A stretch of 64,000 bases of DNA from Branchiostoma floridae (lineage: Eukaryota > Chordata > Leptocardii > Amphioxiformes > Branchiostomatidae). The notes beneath the pieces were generated by a model. That model was not told the DNA's origin. It ran no database searches and was given only the letters and a program-made list of their open reading frames with translations. Where the stretch lies: assembly GCF_000003815.2 (NCBI RefSeq), contig NC_049991.1:2684570-2748569 (forward strand). Direction: 5' to 3'. Within the stretch, counting starts at the first letter, position 1. Every line of letters starts with the position of its first letter. The translations under genes and the position numbers were made by a program. Of this stretch, positions 1-11,915 are shown piece by piece.

Positions 1-1806
1 TGTTAACAGCTTCTGTTTGTATCTTGGGGCTAACACATCTGACCTTTAGAATGAGACTATGCAAATTTTGAAGATCATGAAATGTTTGGTTCCATCTTTA
101 AAAAGCTACTGCTTGGCACTTGCTTTCACAAGTTTTCATCATTAAGATATGATGGTATAAAATTATCCCATCTGAACTGCATGAGGTATCTTCCAAAAGT
201 AAAAGACATCTTGTGCAACATTTTTCTTCAAATTATGGTTTCCAGTGGCGCTACAGTTGTTAGCATTATTTCACTTTTCTCTGGTATACAGTACATTGTC
301 TATCTACTTTCTACATAAATGTTCATGTTGACTTGGTGATTGCTGGTAAGATTTAGGTTATCTTAAACGATTTTGGATAAATCATATAGATAGCATCTTT
401 AATCTGAAAACTGCCACAGTAAGCAGATCTATATTAGTATTTATGCACAATTTTTGCAGTCACTTGACTTGTCTACGCAATTTCTGTTATTGCAGAAATG
501 TCATACCAGTAACTCTTTTGAAAAGGACTTTGGGTTGAAAAGTCCTCATTGGTTTTTGCGGTAGAAGGAAACTCAGATTTTCAATGTTCTACTTCATACT
601 AGTTGCAGAAATTGTCAGGCAATATTGATGTTAAAACATGAATTATACTATAGTGATCTGAATTTGCAAAGAATTGTACTATATTTTCCCTGTATTATTA
701 AACTTAGAGGTTCATCGATAACTAATGCATATTATAATAGCAACTAATTAGATCATTTCCTTATTTGATTAACTTATAAGTGAGACTGACAGCTTGAAAT
801 TATGTGTACTTAACACTAAGAAGTTATACACCTCACGTTCTACAGTGTGCATGTACTTCAAAATATTCACATATAACATAATCAAGGGGGTTAAAATAAA
901 CAAGAAGGGACAAATGTTTATTTGAACTGCCTTGATATAAATATACAAGGAGATTGTGGACTTGCCTCTAGCAACGATCCTTATATCACTGAGTATGTAA
1001 AGCAATAGTACATCAGTTTGATCGGAATTCATTGGATAGTTACACCTATGGTAAGGTGTACAGTATTTACTTTTGTGTGTCAAGTACCAAGACAATGGGC
1101 AGTGTCTTAGCACCTCCTCCAAGCCGTTCTTTTGTAAACAGCTGATCTTCAGGACTGGCAACTGTTGTTTGACTAATTCATGAACCCAGACAACTGCCAC
1201 CCAGCTGTTCATTTGCCACCCATGCTAATTTTGTAGTCTGTATATAGTAACTCCCTCCACCAGGGGTGTTAGTGGGCCAGTCTGTGCCTTTATTGTACAT
1301 GTGTGCATGCTGCTTGAAGCCCGAAGAGTTTTCTTTCGTTTGGAGATAGTTCTTCCTTGGAGTTGGATTTTACTGTGCTTCTTTGCCTTTGACTGTGACC
1401 TGCTGCCACCCTCTTTGTGCCTGCTACAGCGCTCAAGCAGAAAAGGAAGTCTCAGGCCCCGGTGTGTTTTGCTGCGTGAGAGAAGAAAGGACCTGTCACA
1501 GTGTTTGTGTGTATGCTGCCCTCCCAAGTATTGTCTTTGTCTGTGGGCCCAGTGACTTCTTCTACTCTATCTTCCGAGGACATGACCAGAGAAAGACAGA
1601 GCTTTCATCACATCTTAGAGGATAAACTAGAAGATTTTTTACCAGCTTCAACACAGACAATTGTGTGCACGGTGCTAGTAGGAGGTTTATTGTACTCACA
1701 GCAGTGTACGTGTTTTGAATATTGAACCTTAGCAGCAGGTGCATTGTGAAAGTCCTGTAGAATTGATTTTCCTATACTTGTCTTACTTTGTCACTAATTT
1801 TCCACT
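1..1806. other. non-coding upstream stretch, no gene recognised
   Basis: AT-rich sequence with only short open frames on both strands and no recognisable protein. The part from about 1250 to 1740 is somewhat richer in GC and could hold 5' untranslated sequence of the gene that starts at 1807, but I see no splice evidence for that. Confidence 0.4.
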
Positions 1807-2655
1807 ATGCCAGCCCAAAGTCTTTTCGATATTTGCGTGCATTCAGTTGGTGATATTTTGTTCAAGGCTTATAGTGGGGATCAAGTATGTATTAGTGCTG
1901 CTATCAAGGAACTTCAACTTCCTCGGACAGTTAAGAAGGATCTCGTGTCCTTCTTTACTGATGTACAGTTGGACGAGTTTTTCTACTCGGTATCGCTGGT
2001 ACTACGCGAGCCTCTTGCGGTGAATCTGGAAAAGGTGAAACGACAGACGAAGCGCCCGTGCACGATTGGCTGGAGGTGGCCCGGTACGTACGTCTTCTTG
2101 ACGGACGCGGAAACGAGGCTGAGGTTTCGCTTTATCGAACCCCACGAGTGTACGCTAATCGTGGTTGGAATGCACGCGGGAATGGTACCGCTGTCTCAAG
2201 TCATCGACTTGCTACACTCGTACGAAATCCTTCCGGCTGACACGGAAATATCAGACTACTCCTGTTCATCCAGTATGAGGGTTTCTAAGGGAGGCAACCC
2301 GCCGAGTCTCGCGTACAAAGTCGCCCATCGTTACGAGGGGCCGCCAGAGGAGTTACCGTACATGCATGAGCTGTACCGCCGCGCCGTTCTCGGGAAGGAG
2401 AGAAACATCTGCATCGACGACATCCCCGGACCGTTCGGACGCAACCTGACGTATAGAAACCACCTGAGTAAGGTACCCAGGGGAGTCACCATGGGTGGTG
2501 ACCCACGACTACAGTTCGCCATCCCGGCGCTGTACATCGACAGTGACTACGAGAACGATGAAACCGATGACGAGACTGATTCGTCGGAGGACAGCTTGTG
2601 CTCGTTTTCCGACGAACTGTACGAAAGCGAAGACGAATGGAAAGAGTCGGAATAA
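1807..2655 (+). CDS. Intronless 282-aa protein, N-terminal SOCS/BC-box-like motif, acidic tail
   Basis: I do not recognise this protein as a named family member. The ATG is preceded by an in-frame TAA at 1795, so the start is well bounded, and the frame runs uninterrupted to a TAA at 2653. Residues 5-14 read SLFDICVHSV, which fits the Elongin-BC box pattern (S/T/P)-L-x3-C-x3-hydrophobic. About 25 residues later comes LQLPRTVKKDL, placed like the Cul5-box LPxP segment of a SOCS box. Known SOCS boxes are usually C-terminal, so an N-terminal one is odd. The middle part (about 50-230) is unassigned. The last 40 residues are strongly acidic and Ser-rich (D/E/S). GC content jumps over the frame relative to its AT-rich flanks, which supports real coding. 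An adaptor role in a cullin-RING ligase is inference only. Confidence 0.72.
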   Translation: MPAQSLFDICVHSVGDILFKAYSGDQVCISAAIKELQLPRTVKKDLVSFFTDVQLDEFFYSVSLVLREPLAVNLEKVKRQTKRPCTIGWRWPGTYVFLTDAETRLRFRFIEPHECTLIVVGMHAGMVPLSQVIDLLHSYEILPADTEISDYSCSSSMRVSKGGNPPSLAYKVAHRYEGPPEELPYMHELYRRAVLGKERNICIDDIPGPFGRNLTYRNHLSKVPRGVTMGGDPRLQFAIPALYIDSDYENDETDDETDSSEDSLCSFSDELYESEDEWKESE

Positions 2656-3463
2656 TCAATGCTTTAAATAGGAATTGTGAATGCAGATAATCATGGTCAG
2701 GTTTTCAATCTGTGATAATTGTGTGTAGTCTAAATTATTGTAGCTGGGTGTTGTATGTTACATGGTCCTTGCTATACTATATGATGTGTAATGAATATTT
2801 GTCGAACCTGGATATACATGTACATCATGCAAAATTTACCATCTGCTTTATCAATTCTAATTATTAGTCTATGAATGGATATTATCAGAGGTAGAGCTGA
2901 TTTAATTTTGTAATGATGCTATGACATAATTGTTTGCTATTTATGACTATCATTGGGAGAGCTGATTTGATTTTATACTGATGCTGTGACATGATTGTTG
3001 AGCTATTTAAGATTTAAGACATCCATATCGATTGTATATATAATTTTAACTATTTATTAATAATACTTAAATTTCAAGGTGAATTTGTTGGAATTGATTT
3101 GATTTTGATTTTATTATTTCCAAACTGAAAATTGCAGGTATAAAATTGTAATCAGAGTATAGAATATATTCATGTCTGAACTTTATGTTTAGAGGAGATG
3201 GAATATGATTTTACTTTTGATTCATTTCAATGCAAGAATACATATTTATCTCAAGCAAGTAACAGTTGTTACGTCCCTCTCTGTTTCCGTTTGAATTAGA
3301 TAAGTCTTGTAAATTGGCAGGGCAGTGAGTAGAACATAACGGTAAAGCATTTAGTTTGGGGCTTGAAATACTGTAGATACCACCAAGTCCTGTATGTGCA
3401 GGTTAGTGTAGGTAAAACTAGAGTTGAGCAGTTCTTTCTCAAGTTTCTGATGTCATCCTGCAC
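2656..3463. other. AT-rich 3' flank of the 282-aa gene
   Basis: AT-rich DNA without long open frames. It probably includes the 3' untranslated region of the upstream gene. No unambiguous poly(A) signal could be singled out. Confidence 0.4.
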
Positions 3464-3691
3464 CTAAAGGTGGTATCTCACTGCACTTGGGGCACCGGTG
3501 CGACACTGCGGGGTTCGAAGATTCAGGGATGAAGAACAAATTTTCTACGTTTTGTGTTGTCTTCTAAATCATACGCAATATTACGCAATGTCTAGATTGT
3601 TAAAAAAATGGTGAAAATAACAAAACAGTGTTGCAGTGAACAACCCCACAGTGCCCCACCGTTTCCCCAAGTGCAGTGAGATAACACCTTA
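3464..3691. mobile_element. Short foldback (MITE-like) element, TATCTCACTGCACTTGG arms
   Basis: The ends are inverted copies: the left arm begins TAAAGGTGGTATCTCACTGC and the right arm ends with the reverse complement of a near-identical sequence. Flanks TCCTGCAC (left) and TCCTACAC (right) look like an 8-bp target duplication with one change. A second copy of the family lies at 32114-32361. Confidence 0.65.
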
Positions 3692-4178
3692 TCCTACACT
3701 GGTACGCGTACTGGGTTCCTAAAACTTAGTACCTAAACCTGCCTTACACAGTGGCAAAATATCTGAGCCCCGATCTTGTATGATTGATGGCAAAGTCGGT
3801 TTGGTTTGTTGAAGAGGCAAAGGCCTTGGCCCAGATACGCTACTCTACATACCGACTGTAGATGTAAACAAACACTTATCTCTACTCATGCTCGCATAAT
3901 GAGGTAGCCTTGTGCGTACAATTTGCCAAAAGGATTGACCACTGGGATGGCACAGATAGTCTTTGAAGAAGAAAGGTGTCTGATAATGACTAGAATTGTC
4001 TTTGGAAAGCACTCAACTTTGTTGTGGGCTCTTGTCTATGCATCAGTGCGTACGTGTCTGCAAGAGATGGAAGGAAGCAAAGGGTGTCTGAACTCTGATA
4101 AAGAAATGTTGTTGTCTGTTTTGATTCACATGACTGGGGAGTATTTGTCTATCAGACCGTAGTTTGCAAGGCTGTCAT
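3692..4178. other. no gene seen
   Basis: Short open frames only; nothing recognisable. Confidence 0.3.
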
Positions 4179-4547
4179 TAGGCCACACCAATTTAATTTC
4201 TTGGTTCACGGATTTTTTCATAAAAAATATGGAGCGAGAGGGCGAAATAAAAAAATAAAAAATTGTAAAATGGTTGGGGTAAAGGCGACGGCTATTCCAA
4301 ACATAAAGAAAACAAGTTTTCAGCTTGAAAAAAGTACAAAAACACTATTATTGTACAGTAACAGCACCTGTACCCACACTTTAAGGAGCTTATAATATAA
4401 AGACCAATTTGCTACACCAGAAAGTTGGTGAATGGTTTCATTAATGGTGAAAATTTGCTGAATAGTAATTTTTATTTTTATTTATTTTTTCCAAAAAATA
4501 GGAGCGAGCGAATCCGTGAACCAAGAAATTAAATTGGTGTGGCCTTA
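4179..4547. mobile_element. Foldback element with TAGGCCACACC ends
   Basis: A 36-bp left arm starting TAGGCCACACCAATTTAAT is mirrored at the right end by ATTAAATTGGTGTGGCCTTA. The interior is A-rich and non-coding. A one-ended relative starts near 54149. No clear target duplication was found. Confidence 0.65.
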
Positions 4548-5541
4548 AATGTAGCTTGGATTAAAAATTTTTCTGTCCCACTTATTATGGGAGCCCATCA
4601 TGCATGTTGTTGCTTTCCGTTGATGTGAATTCATTATAATTTTTAGCTGATGAAAATAATTTTCAGCAATTTCATGTCATGAAGTTCAGAGTAAAAAAGA
4701 AAGATGCGGTGAAAGTTTTGTATATGCCAACAACAAGGTAATTTCCATCCCACGGCAGGGACAGGTTTCTGAGATAGTCTTATCCTGTTTCAAAGTTGGC
4801 AATTGAAATGCCCCCTGCAGTTACAAAGAAAGCTGCTAGAGGGCCCAAAAGTATATTAATTCTTCCTGACTACAAGAGCTACCTACCAACCAAAATTTGC
4901 TACCATAGCTTGCCCAGAACATGAGATATCAAAAAGTCCTACTACAGTACTATAGAAAGCAGCTAGAGAGCTCAAAATGTAGTAAATTTGCGGTGTCATC
5001 AAGACCTATATCCACATACAAAGTATCAAGACAATCCATTCTGGAGTTCTCGAGTTATCATGCTTGCACACAGACACAGAGAACACTGCTAAAAGGTCAA
5101 GATATTTGCGGAGAGATAGGCAGTGCATTTACTTTTGCCCCAAGCTTCAATAAGCGTAAATAACTAGGTGCTATACTGAATACTATTAGAAGTATCCTTG
5201 CCAATGGCCAATGATGGAGACATTACCAAACCTCTATTACTAGCCCACTCCCTTCCTAAATTATCCAGTAGTACACACATACATGGTTCTAGCCAAAGCC
5301 TATGGGAAATTTGTTGGCCAGGTCTTGCCTCAGGGCCTAGATAGGCATGGTCAGCTGTCAACACCTGTTCCCACATACATCTGAACTGGAGGTCTTTGAA
5401 GTAAGGAAATGGACTGTGAAGACTCCCAAGCCTTTCTCTTCTCTGGCTTGTCTGTTCACATTAGTCACACAAGACTTGTGGAGGTAGATAACATTGTACA
5501 TGTTTATCAATGGCTTGGTTTGGAGTTGAAAACTGGTAACA
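4548..5541. other. no gene seen
   Basis: Unstructured sequence with short frames (up to about 80 codons) that show no family resemblance. Confidence 0.3.
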
Positions 5542-5745
5542 CTAGTTCACCTTTATCCACGGGGTAACCTATATCCATTGTTAATAGAAATGGTATTTAG
5601 GGATATCGGATGTGGTTTCAAACTGCTTTATATTCAAAATATCACGATTTGAAACCATTGTCTGCAGACTTGATATCCCCTTAAATCGTGTCTCTAAATA
5701 CGGTACAACAGAGATAGGTTACCCGGTGGAAAAAGATGAACTAGC
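5542..5745. mobile_element. Short inverted-repeat element (CTAGTTCACCTTTATCCAC ends)
   Basis: The left end CTAGTTCACCTTTATCCACG is mirrored by a right end TGGAAAAAGATGAACTAG. Inner inverted segments around the phrase GATTTGAAACC also pair. A relative lies in an intron of the WSC gene near 47341-47555. Confidence 0.55.
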
Positions 5746-6042
5746 ATTACATTTGTAGACATTGTACAATCCAAATCATATTTCATCATCATATTATGTA
5801 TTGGATGCCAATTTTTGTGAATTTGTGGCTGTGTGTATCTGTATGTTTTCAAAAAGCCATGGATGAATCTTAATGATATTTGATAGGTGGGAAGTGTTTG
5901 TGAAATCGAAGAATGGGCCTCCTGGCGGCTCTTTACGGCATTGCAGCAGAACTTCTAATTTTGATATCTTTAGTTCTTGACATGCTGTGGATATGATGTT
6001 TGTAGATAGCTCTTTGGGTAGTAAGTAAGTGGTGAAGGTTTG

Positions 6043-6414
6043 CAGGGCTTGAAATTCATTTTTGGTATTAGGTGCACTGGTGCACCCAGCTTAAAAAATT
6101 GGGTGCACCAAAGATTTTTTGGGTGCACCACTTAAATTTTAAGTAGAATGTCGGAAAAACCTAATAGTAAAACTTAGTTACAAGCTGTCAAATTCTTAAA
6201 CAAGTACCATGACAGACATTTTTATTATCTTTCTAACACTTAGATGTCAAGAATATGATAAAAAATCTATATACTAGTATACTTTGATATCTTTACATAC
6301 ATAAGCCTATAAAAATATTTGGATGCACCCTGTGCACCCACAGAAAATAATTGGGTGCACAGCTCCAATTTTGGGTGCACCTGGGTGCACATGCACCCAG
6401 TATTTTGAGCCCTG
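6043..6414. mobile_element. Non-autonomous hAT-like element, GGTGCACC-word family (copy 1)
   Basis: It begins CAGGGCTTGAAAT and ends TTTTGAGCCCTG, and is flanked on both sides by GTTTG (6038-6042 and 6415-6419), a perfect 5-bp target duplication. Each end is packed with direct and inverted copies of GGTGCACC/GGGTGCAC. It is in opposite orientation to the copies at 8489, 9180 and 13435. No transposase is encoded. Confidence 0.8.
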
Positions 6415-6949
6415 GTTTGGGTTCCCTAACAGCTGTTTGTCTACTTATTGTTTATTTTGAAAATCATGCCCGAGAGCTAATTGCATGTACAGTCTCAAAG
6501 TATATATAACACTAGTTTCCAATCAAATATTAGGTACTATGTTAATATTGTGGGTTTTATTAGTCTGGTACTGCTACCATATGTTATCGGCACAATCACA
6601 AGCTTAACTTTTATGGTGATATACCCAACCCCCAGGTCTCTATACCACAATTTCTTTTATACTTTTGTTACATGAAGTGAATCAGAGCCACACTGTTTTT
6701 GCAGTGTCTGTGCCATTGTTTATTCAGGAGTGGTAAGCCCTTGACACATCGCATATCGCACACACTACCACTGCCAGAATGCAGATGGCCTTACATAATA
6801 TCCAGAACCTATACCATACCTCGGGCAGACCTAATGACCTGGCGATGATCGATTCTGTGGCTCAGGCGAGCCTTTGGTGCGAAGGAGACAGAATGTGCCT
6901 GGAATTTCAATGGTATACATAAAGATAACGGCTTGTCTAGAAAGACTGA

Positions 6950-7322
6950 CAGGGGTCGAAATACACATACTTTACTTGCAATTTGCACATAATTGTCAAT
7001 ATTTGCATGTAAAAATATTCTGAACTTGCTATCCTGTTGAAAATACCTGGCCTATAGTAAAAATACTGAGGAATTAGACACCCTACTCTTAGACAGAACG
7101 ACATATGGATGCCTGTCTTTTTCCTTTTCTTGTTTTTGCTGATAACTTTCTTCGGTACCTTCACTAGATGTACGGTAATCAAAATTTGCCGATTCAAGCT
7201 AGTGATCCTCTTTGCGATCGCCACCTAGTTCTATTTTGCATGTAAGTTTTTCAAGTTACATGTACAATTTTTGCCAACTTGCAATTTTGCATGTAGCAAA
7301 AAAAAAAGTATTTCGATCCCTG
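6950..7322. mobile_element. Non-autonomous hAT-like element, TTGCATGTAA-word family
   Basis: It starts CAGGGGTCGAAATAC and ends GTATTTCGATCCCTG. ACTGA flanks both ends (6945-6949 and 7323-7327), a perfect 5-bp target duplication. The subterminal zones repeat words of the type TTTGCATGTAA and CTTGCAATTT. No coding capacity. Confidence 0.75.
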
Positions 7323-7421
7323 ACTGAGGATAGGTTTTTGTACGGTCGCATGTTGCAGTATCGAACCTTAATATTTTAATTTTATCTCTACAGTTAGTAG
7401 AAGCTGTTTAATTGCACAGCC

Positions 7422-7626
7422 TACTGTAAATGTATTTGAGTTTGCGGGGATTTCCTTTCGCGGTGGCGGGAAAATGGAGTGTTCGCTGTGGTTTTAAGTT
7501 CACGATATCGGCATAGTCAAAAGCTATAATGGAAAAATGCTCGCTGTGGTTTTCATTTCATGGGGAAGTGGCCACCGCGAAAACCGTGGGCATAAACCAC
7601 CGCAAACATTTCTGCATTTACAGTAT
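7422..7626. mobile_element. MITE with TACTGTAAATG ends (copy 1)
   Basis: The left arm TACTGTAAATGTATTTGAGT is mirrored by a right arm ending GCATTTACAGTA. The interior carries GCGGTGG / CCACCGC mirrored segments. Terminal TA may be the target duplication. Related copies lie at 12880-13069 and near 50983-51192. Confidence 0.65.
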
Positions 7627-8488
7627 TTGCCAGTGTGTTTCATGCAATTATCGGGCTGCTGCAATAATGCGAAGTTATCCAGCTGCACTGCACTGGTTTG
7701 GGATTTTGGTATTCCGTGCAGTTAACAGAAGTGTGCGTTTATCTGGTGTGCAATTAACTGGCTTCTACTGTAACAGCTAGGGTAATGGATCAAATCCAAG
7801 AAATAGATATGGACTTAGGTTCATTCTGGGTGAGAGATCTGACCCTGGTACTATGAGGGTCTGAATGGGGGGATTCCAGAATATCCTCCTACGTATTACA
7901 CTAAAATCAAGGAAGGCAAGTATGCAACGTTTGGTCGCTTCGCTAATAATTTTATGAATAAAACAGTATTCCCTACCAATTACCAGAAATCAAAAGATAC
8001 CGAATGCAGACCCTCACTAAGTATTATAAGGAGGATCGATTTTTGGACGGTCGCATGTTGAAGATTTGCTTTCCTTCCACATTTCTATCCCCTGATTTTA
8101 TTACCACCAGCCTGGGGTATGAAAGAATTCCAGGAAACGGATATGGGCTTAGGTTCAATTCCGGTGAAAGATCAGGCCCTGTTACAAGAGAAGCAGGAAT
8201 GTAGATCTCACATCTTTAAATGTCAGCCTATTTCAGGAAATGCTAATAACACAAGGGTTTTATGTCTGTCACAACACTTGGTATTCTGGCGGGACCAAGG
8301 TCAGGGCAAAGAAATGATGTCACAAATTGTTCAAAGCACTTAATTTTATTTTATTGAGATTGCAACAAGGCAGTACAGAGGGCATCCCAGGCAGCGATGG
8401 TGATGTTGGGTGCCATCAAACAGACATACATTATACAGTGGAACATTAAAGAACAAAGAATAAAGCAGTAGTAAGGTAATATCAACTT
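7627..8488. other. no gene seen
   Basis: Non-coding sequence without recognised features. Confidence 0.3.
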
Positions 8489-8807
8489 GGGGGCTCGAAA
8501 TACTGGGTGCATGTGCACCCAGGTGCATCCAAAATTGGAGCTGTGCACCCAGTTATTTTCTTGGGTTGTGTATGTGAAGATATCAAAGTATACTAGTCTA
8601 TACCATATTCTTGACATTTAAGCGTTAGAAAGATAATAAAAATGTCTATCATGGTATTGTTTAAGAATTTGATAGCTTGTAACTAAGTTTTATTACTAGG
8701 TTATTACTTCAATTTAAAGTGGTGCACCCAAAGAATTTTTGGCGCACCCAATTTTTTAAGCTGGGTGAACCAGTGCACCTAATCCCAAAAATGAATTTCG
8801 AGCCCTG
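8489..8807. mobile_element. Non-autonomous hAT-like element, GGTGCACC-word family (copy 2)
   Basis: It runs from GGGGGCTCGAAATACTGG to AATTTCGAGCCCTG, with AACTT on both sides (8484-8488 and 8808-8812). The internal layout matches the copies at 6043 (inverted) and 13435. Confidence 0.8.
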
Positions 8808-9179
8808 AACTTTCATGATTTCACCGGATGCCATAATACTGCCATATCATGAAAAAAAAAAAAAAAACACAAATTTTGAGTTATTTTGAGTGGAGGTTGA
8901 GGTGTGACCTGGCAAATCTCTGAGGATGGATCAGTAGACTTAAGGCTGCAGGAAGCTTAATTTCATCAGGTGGGAGAAGTCTTACCTGCCTGGTCTACCT
9001 GTGGAGGTGAGAAAGTAGTCTGATGCAAATAATACCCAAAGGCCATACAATGTACTCTACTTTATGTCATACCTGTGACGCGAAAACGTTCGATACAGGT
9101 GTTCCGGACCGGCTGATAACTTTCCGTACGGCTCGGGCTTATCACACGGGCTCCATTCGAATAAATCAAACTGTTTCGA

Positions 9180-9486
9180 GTGGGTCGAGTACGCACCCAG
9201 GTGCACCCAAAATTGGAGCTGTGCACCCAATTATTTTCTGTGGGTGCACAGGGTGCACCAAAATATTTTCTTACGTTTGTGTATGTAAAGATATCAAAGT
9301 ATACTAGTATACATCATATTCCTGACATCTAAGTGTTAGAAAAATAATAAAATAGCTTGTAACTAAGTTTTGTTATTAGGCTATCACTTAAATTTAAGTG
9401 GTGCAGCCAAAAATTTTTTGGTGCACCCAATTTTTTAAGCTGGGTGCACCAGTGCACCTAATCACAAAAATGAATTTCAAGCCCTG
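9180..9486. mobile_element. Non-autonomous hAT-like element, GGTGCACC-word family (copy 3, left end degraded)
   Basis: The body and right end (TTTCAAGCCCTG) match copies 2 and 4. The left terminus is altered and no target duplication is visible. The DNA just upstream (9075-9180) is unusually CpG-rich for the region. Confidence 0.65.
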
Positions 9487-11160
9487 AATGGTGATGTTAA
9501 GGCTGCAGAAAGCTTAATTTCATCAGGTGGGAGAAATCTTACCTGTTTTGGTTACCTGTGAAGGTGACAAAGTATTCTGATGCAAATAATACCCAAAGGC
9601 CATACTCTACTTAATTCTACCATTAATATCCATGCATTATTGTCTGTGACAGTTTCATAACAAAGTTACTTGCCTTCTCAGAAACCACAAGGAAGTTTGC
9701 TAAGACTAGTCCACTTTCAAAATCTCATAGGGGTCGTTTTATAAAACTGTTTGTGATGTTTCCTCTCTACTTAATACCGTAGTGAGAGCTGCTTTTTATT
9801 AACCGATGGCTGTTCAAAATTTGTCTCCAGAAATGATTAGATTAAATCTGTAGTTGTCTATTCAGGATCGTGCTCTTTGTTTTAGTAATGAGTTGTTGCC
9901 ATCTGAAAAGTTGTCTCTGGTGATGAAACGTTTTTTGTACGTTGCGTATCCGTATGTAGCCGACAGCTGTTGGTTGCCAGGGAAATGACCAAAATGTTAT
10001 CAAGTTAGAATAACTTAGATTTAGTGCATTCTTTAGTTGCTGGGATAAACAGAGTCTAGGAAAAATAAATTCAAAGGTATTGGTCTTGAAGTAAATCTTA
10101 GAATGTAGCCTATGTAGGCTTTTGCAAAGGATATGATAATTCATATGTGCCATGTTGGATTACATCATAATATGTATACATTGTCGCCCAGGGATTAAAA
10201 TTTAACAGACATAACATCAATAAAAAGACAGTATAGAAACATCCAATTCCAACTGAACGCGTAATCCCCAAACGCATCACAGTTTAGTTTGAGGCATGTT
10301 CTAACATTCCAACAGGGTATACGCATTTGTCATTCTTGACCTTTATACTCAAATGTTCTGAGTGTGGTTAGTGGTTATCTCTTCAGAAACTTATGGTCTT
10401 GGACTTAAGATCCAAGCAGATAGGGGTTTCCTTTAAACAAATCTATTCAAACACACAGTTCAGAGAGGTTAGGAAAACATGGCACTATGCATATGTTACA
10501 ACACACTGTGAAAGTATGGAACATACCTTTGATCATTTGAGGAACACAGTTACTAGGGGTGACAATTTCAGTGCTCAAGATACTTTTTTTAGTCAAAAGC
10601 TTGTTGTTATCAATACTTCAGGTTGTTATCAATACTTCAGGTTGCCCAACTTCCAAGTTATTACTGTCTTTAAATCAGCTATTTATCCAAATCTTTTCTT
10701 CCAGTTAACTACTCATTTTCATAGAGTTTACAATTATGAAGTATGAAATCTTGAGTTATGATCTATATTATGAAGTAGTGTTGACTGTGTTGCATATCGC
10801 AAGTAGATACATGATACAAAGGAAATATTATGAAGCATTTCATGTTCACAATATCATGGTAGGACTAGGAGAGAAAAGAGACATTCACAGTGTTTAAAGT
10901 TTGTGCTTGAATCAATATATTAATCAATATAGTATTAAGACATATAGCATTATGTTTGTGGTTTGATGGGTTCTAAAATTACCACTGGTCAATATTTTAT
11001 AATTTCTTAACTGATGGAGGATTGTGTCTTGAGTGTACAATTGTTCAAATTATTGCACCTAAGTAAGAACTGAAATGTAATTTTTCAATATGAGAAAAAA
11101 AACCAAAGTTCAGAAAATTAGAAAGATACCTCTAACTAAACATTTGTTTTTTACTACCAG
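9487..11160. other. intergenic or intron DNA, no gene seen
   Basis: AT-rich with no long frame of recognisable type. It ends in the splice acceptor of the first visible exon of the ubiquitin ligase. I looked here for that gene's short first coding exon and did not find it. Confidence 0.35.
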
Positions 11161-11915
11161 GATGCTACTTTGGCAGCCATTTCATCATGGGAGGGGAGCG
11201 GTTCGATACCACCCAACCAGAGGCCTACCTGTTTGGAGAAAACTCCGACCTCAACTTCCTGGGGAACAGACCACTACCGGTAAGTTTTCCAGCTAGGTAG
11301 AGAAGTTTCCTCTATGTACTATTGCATGTTAAAGTCCTTCCTGTACCAGATGGTGTATAGGACGGCACACATCTCTGTTCCTGTAGCCATAGGCCACACA
11401 ACACTACAGGAGGGACTAGTCCACTGGTAAAACTAGAAGTGTGTGTTCAACTACCATCTTTCCCAAATGCTGAGTGCTAAGCAGAGAAAGCAGCATGTAC
11501 CATTTAAAAAAGTCTTCGGTATAACAAGGCCGGGGATCAAACTCACAACTGGCGGAATGAAAGGTGAACACTCAGTCCACTTGGTCATTCCTCCAATTAT
11601 TACACCATTGCAAAGGAAAAAGCATATTTTGGATTGATTGTCCTGGAGTAAAGAAAAAGGTACTATCAATTTGAGAGCCTTCTCTTGAAGCAAAATCTAT
11701 ATCAAGAAGTACTGGAGTAAACTATTATGTATTATGTATTTTGCTGTATTCAACATTCAGACACAAATGAAAGCATCTCAGCTACAAACAACAACATGTC
11801 TAGATGCTCTCTGTTTTCTTCCACAGTTTCCCTACCCAGCCCCCCAGCCAAATGAACCAACCAAGACTCTGAAGAGCCTAGTCAACATCAGAAAGGACTC
11901 CCTCAGACTAGTCAG
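11161..11915 (+). CDS. MGRN1: MGRN1 exons encoding the start of the family N-terminal domain
   Basis: Exons 11161-11279 and 11827-11915 encode the family signature from CYFGSHFIMGGERFDT through FGENSDLNFLGNRPLP to FPYPAPQPNEPTKTLKSLVNIRKDSLRLVR. Acceptors are CTACCAG and TTCCACAG, and donors GTAAGT and GTAGGT. The 547-bp intron between them contains a tRNA-derived SINE in reverse orientation. Confidence 0.92.

Noticed and set aside
9075-9180. CpG-rich patch considered as the missing first exon of MGRN1
   Set aside because: None of its frames resembles the conserved N-terminal peptide of the family, and no suitable donor follows.
10393-10746. 117-codon plus-strand frame
   Set aside because: Contains a short direct repeat (GTTGTTATCAATACTTCAGG), low complexity and no family resemblance.
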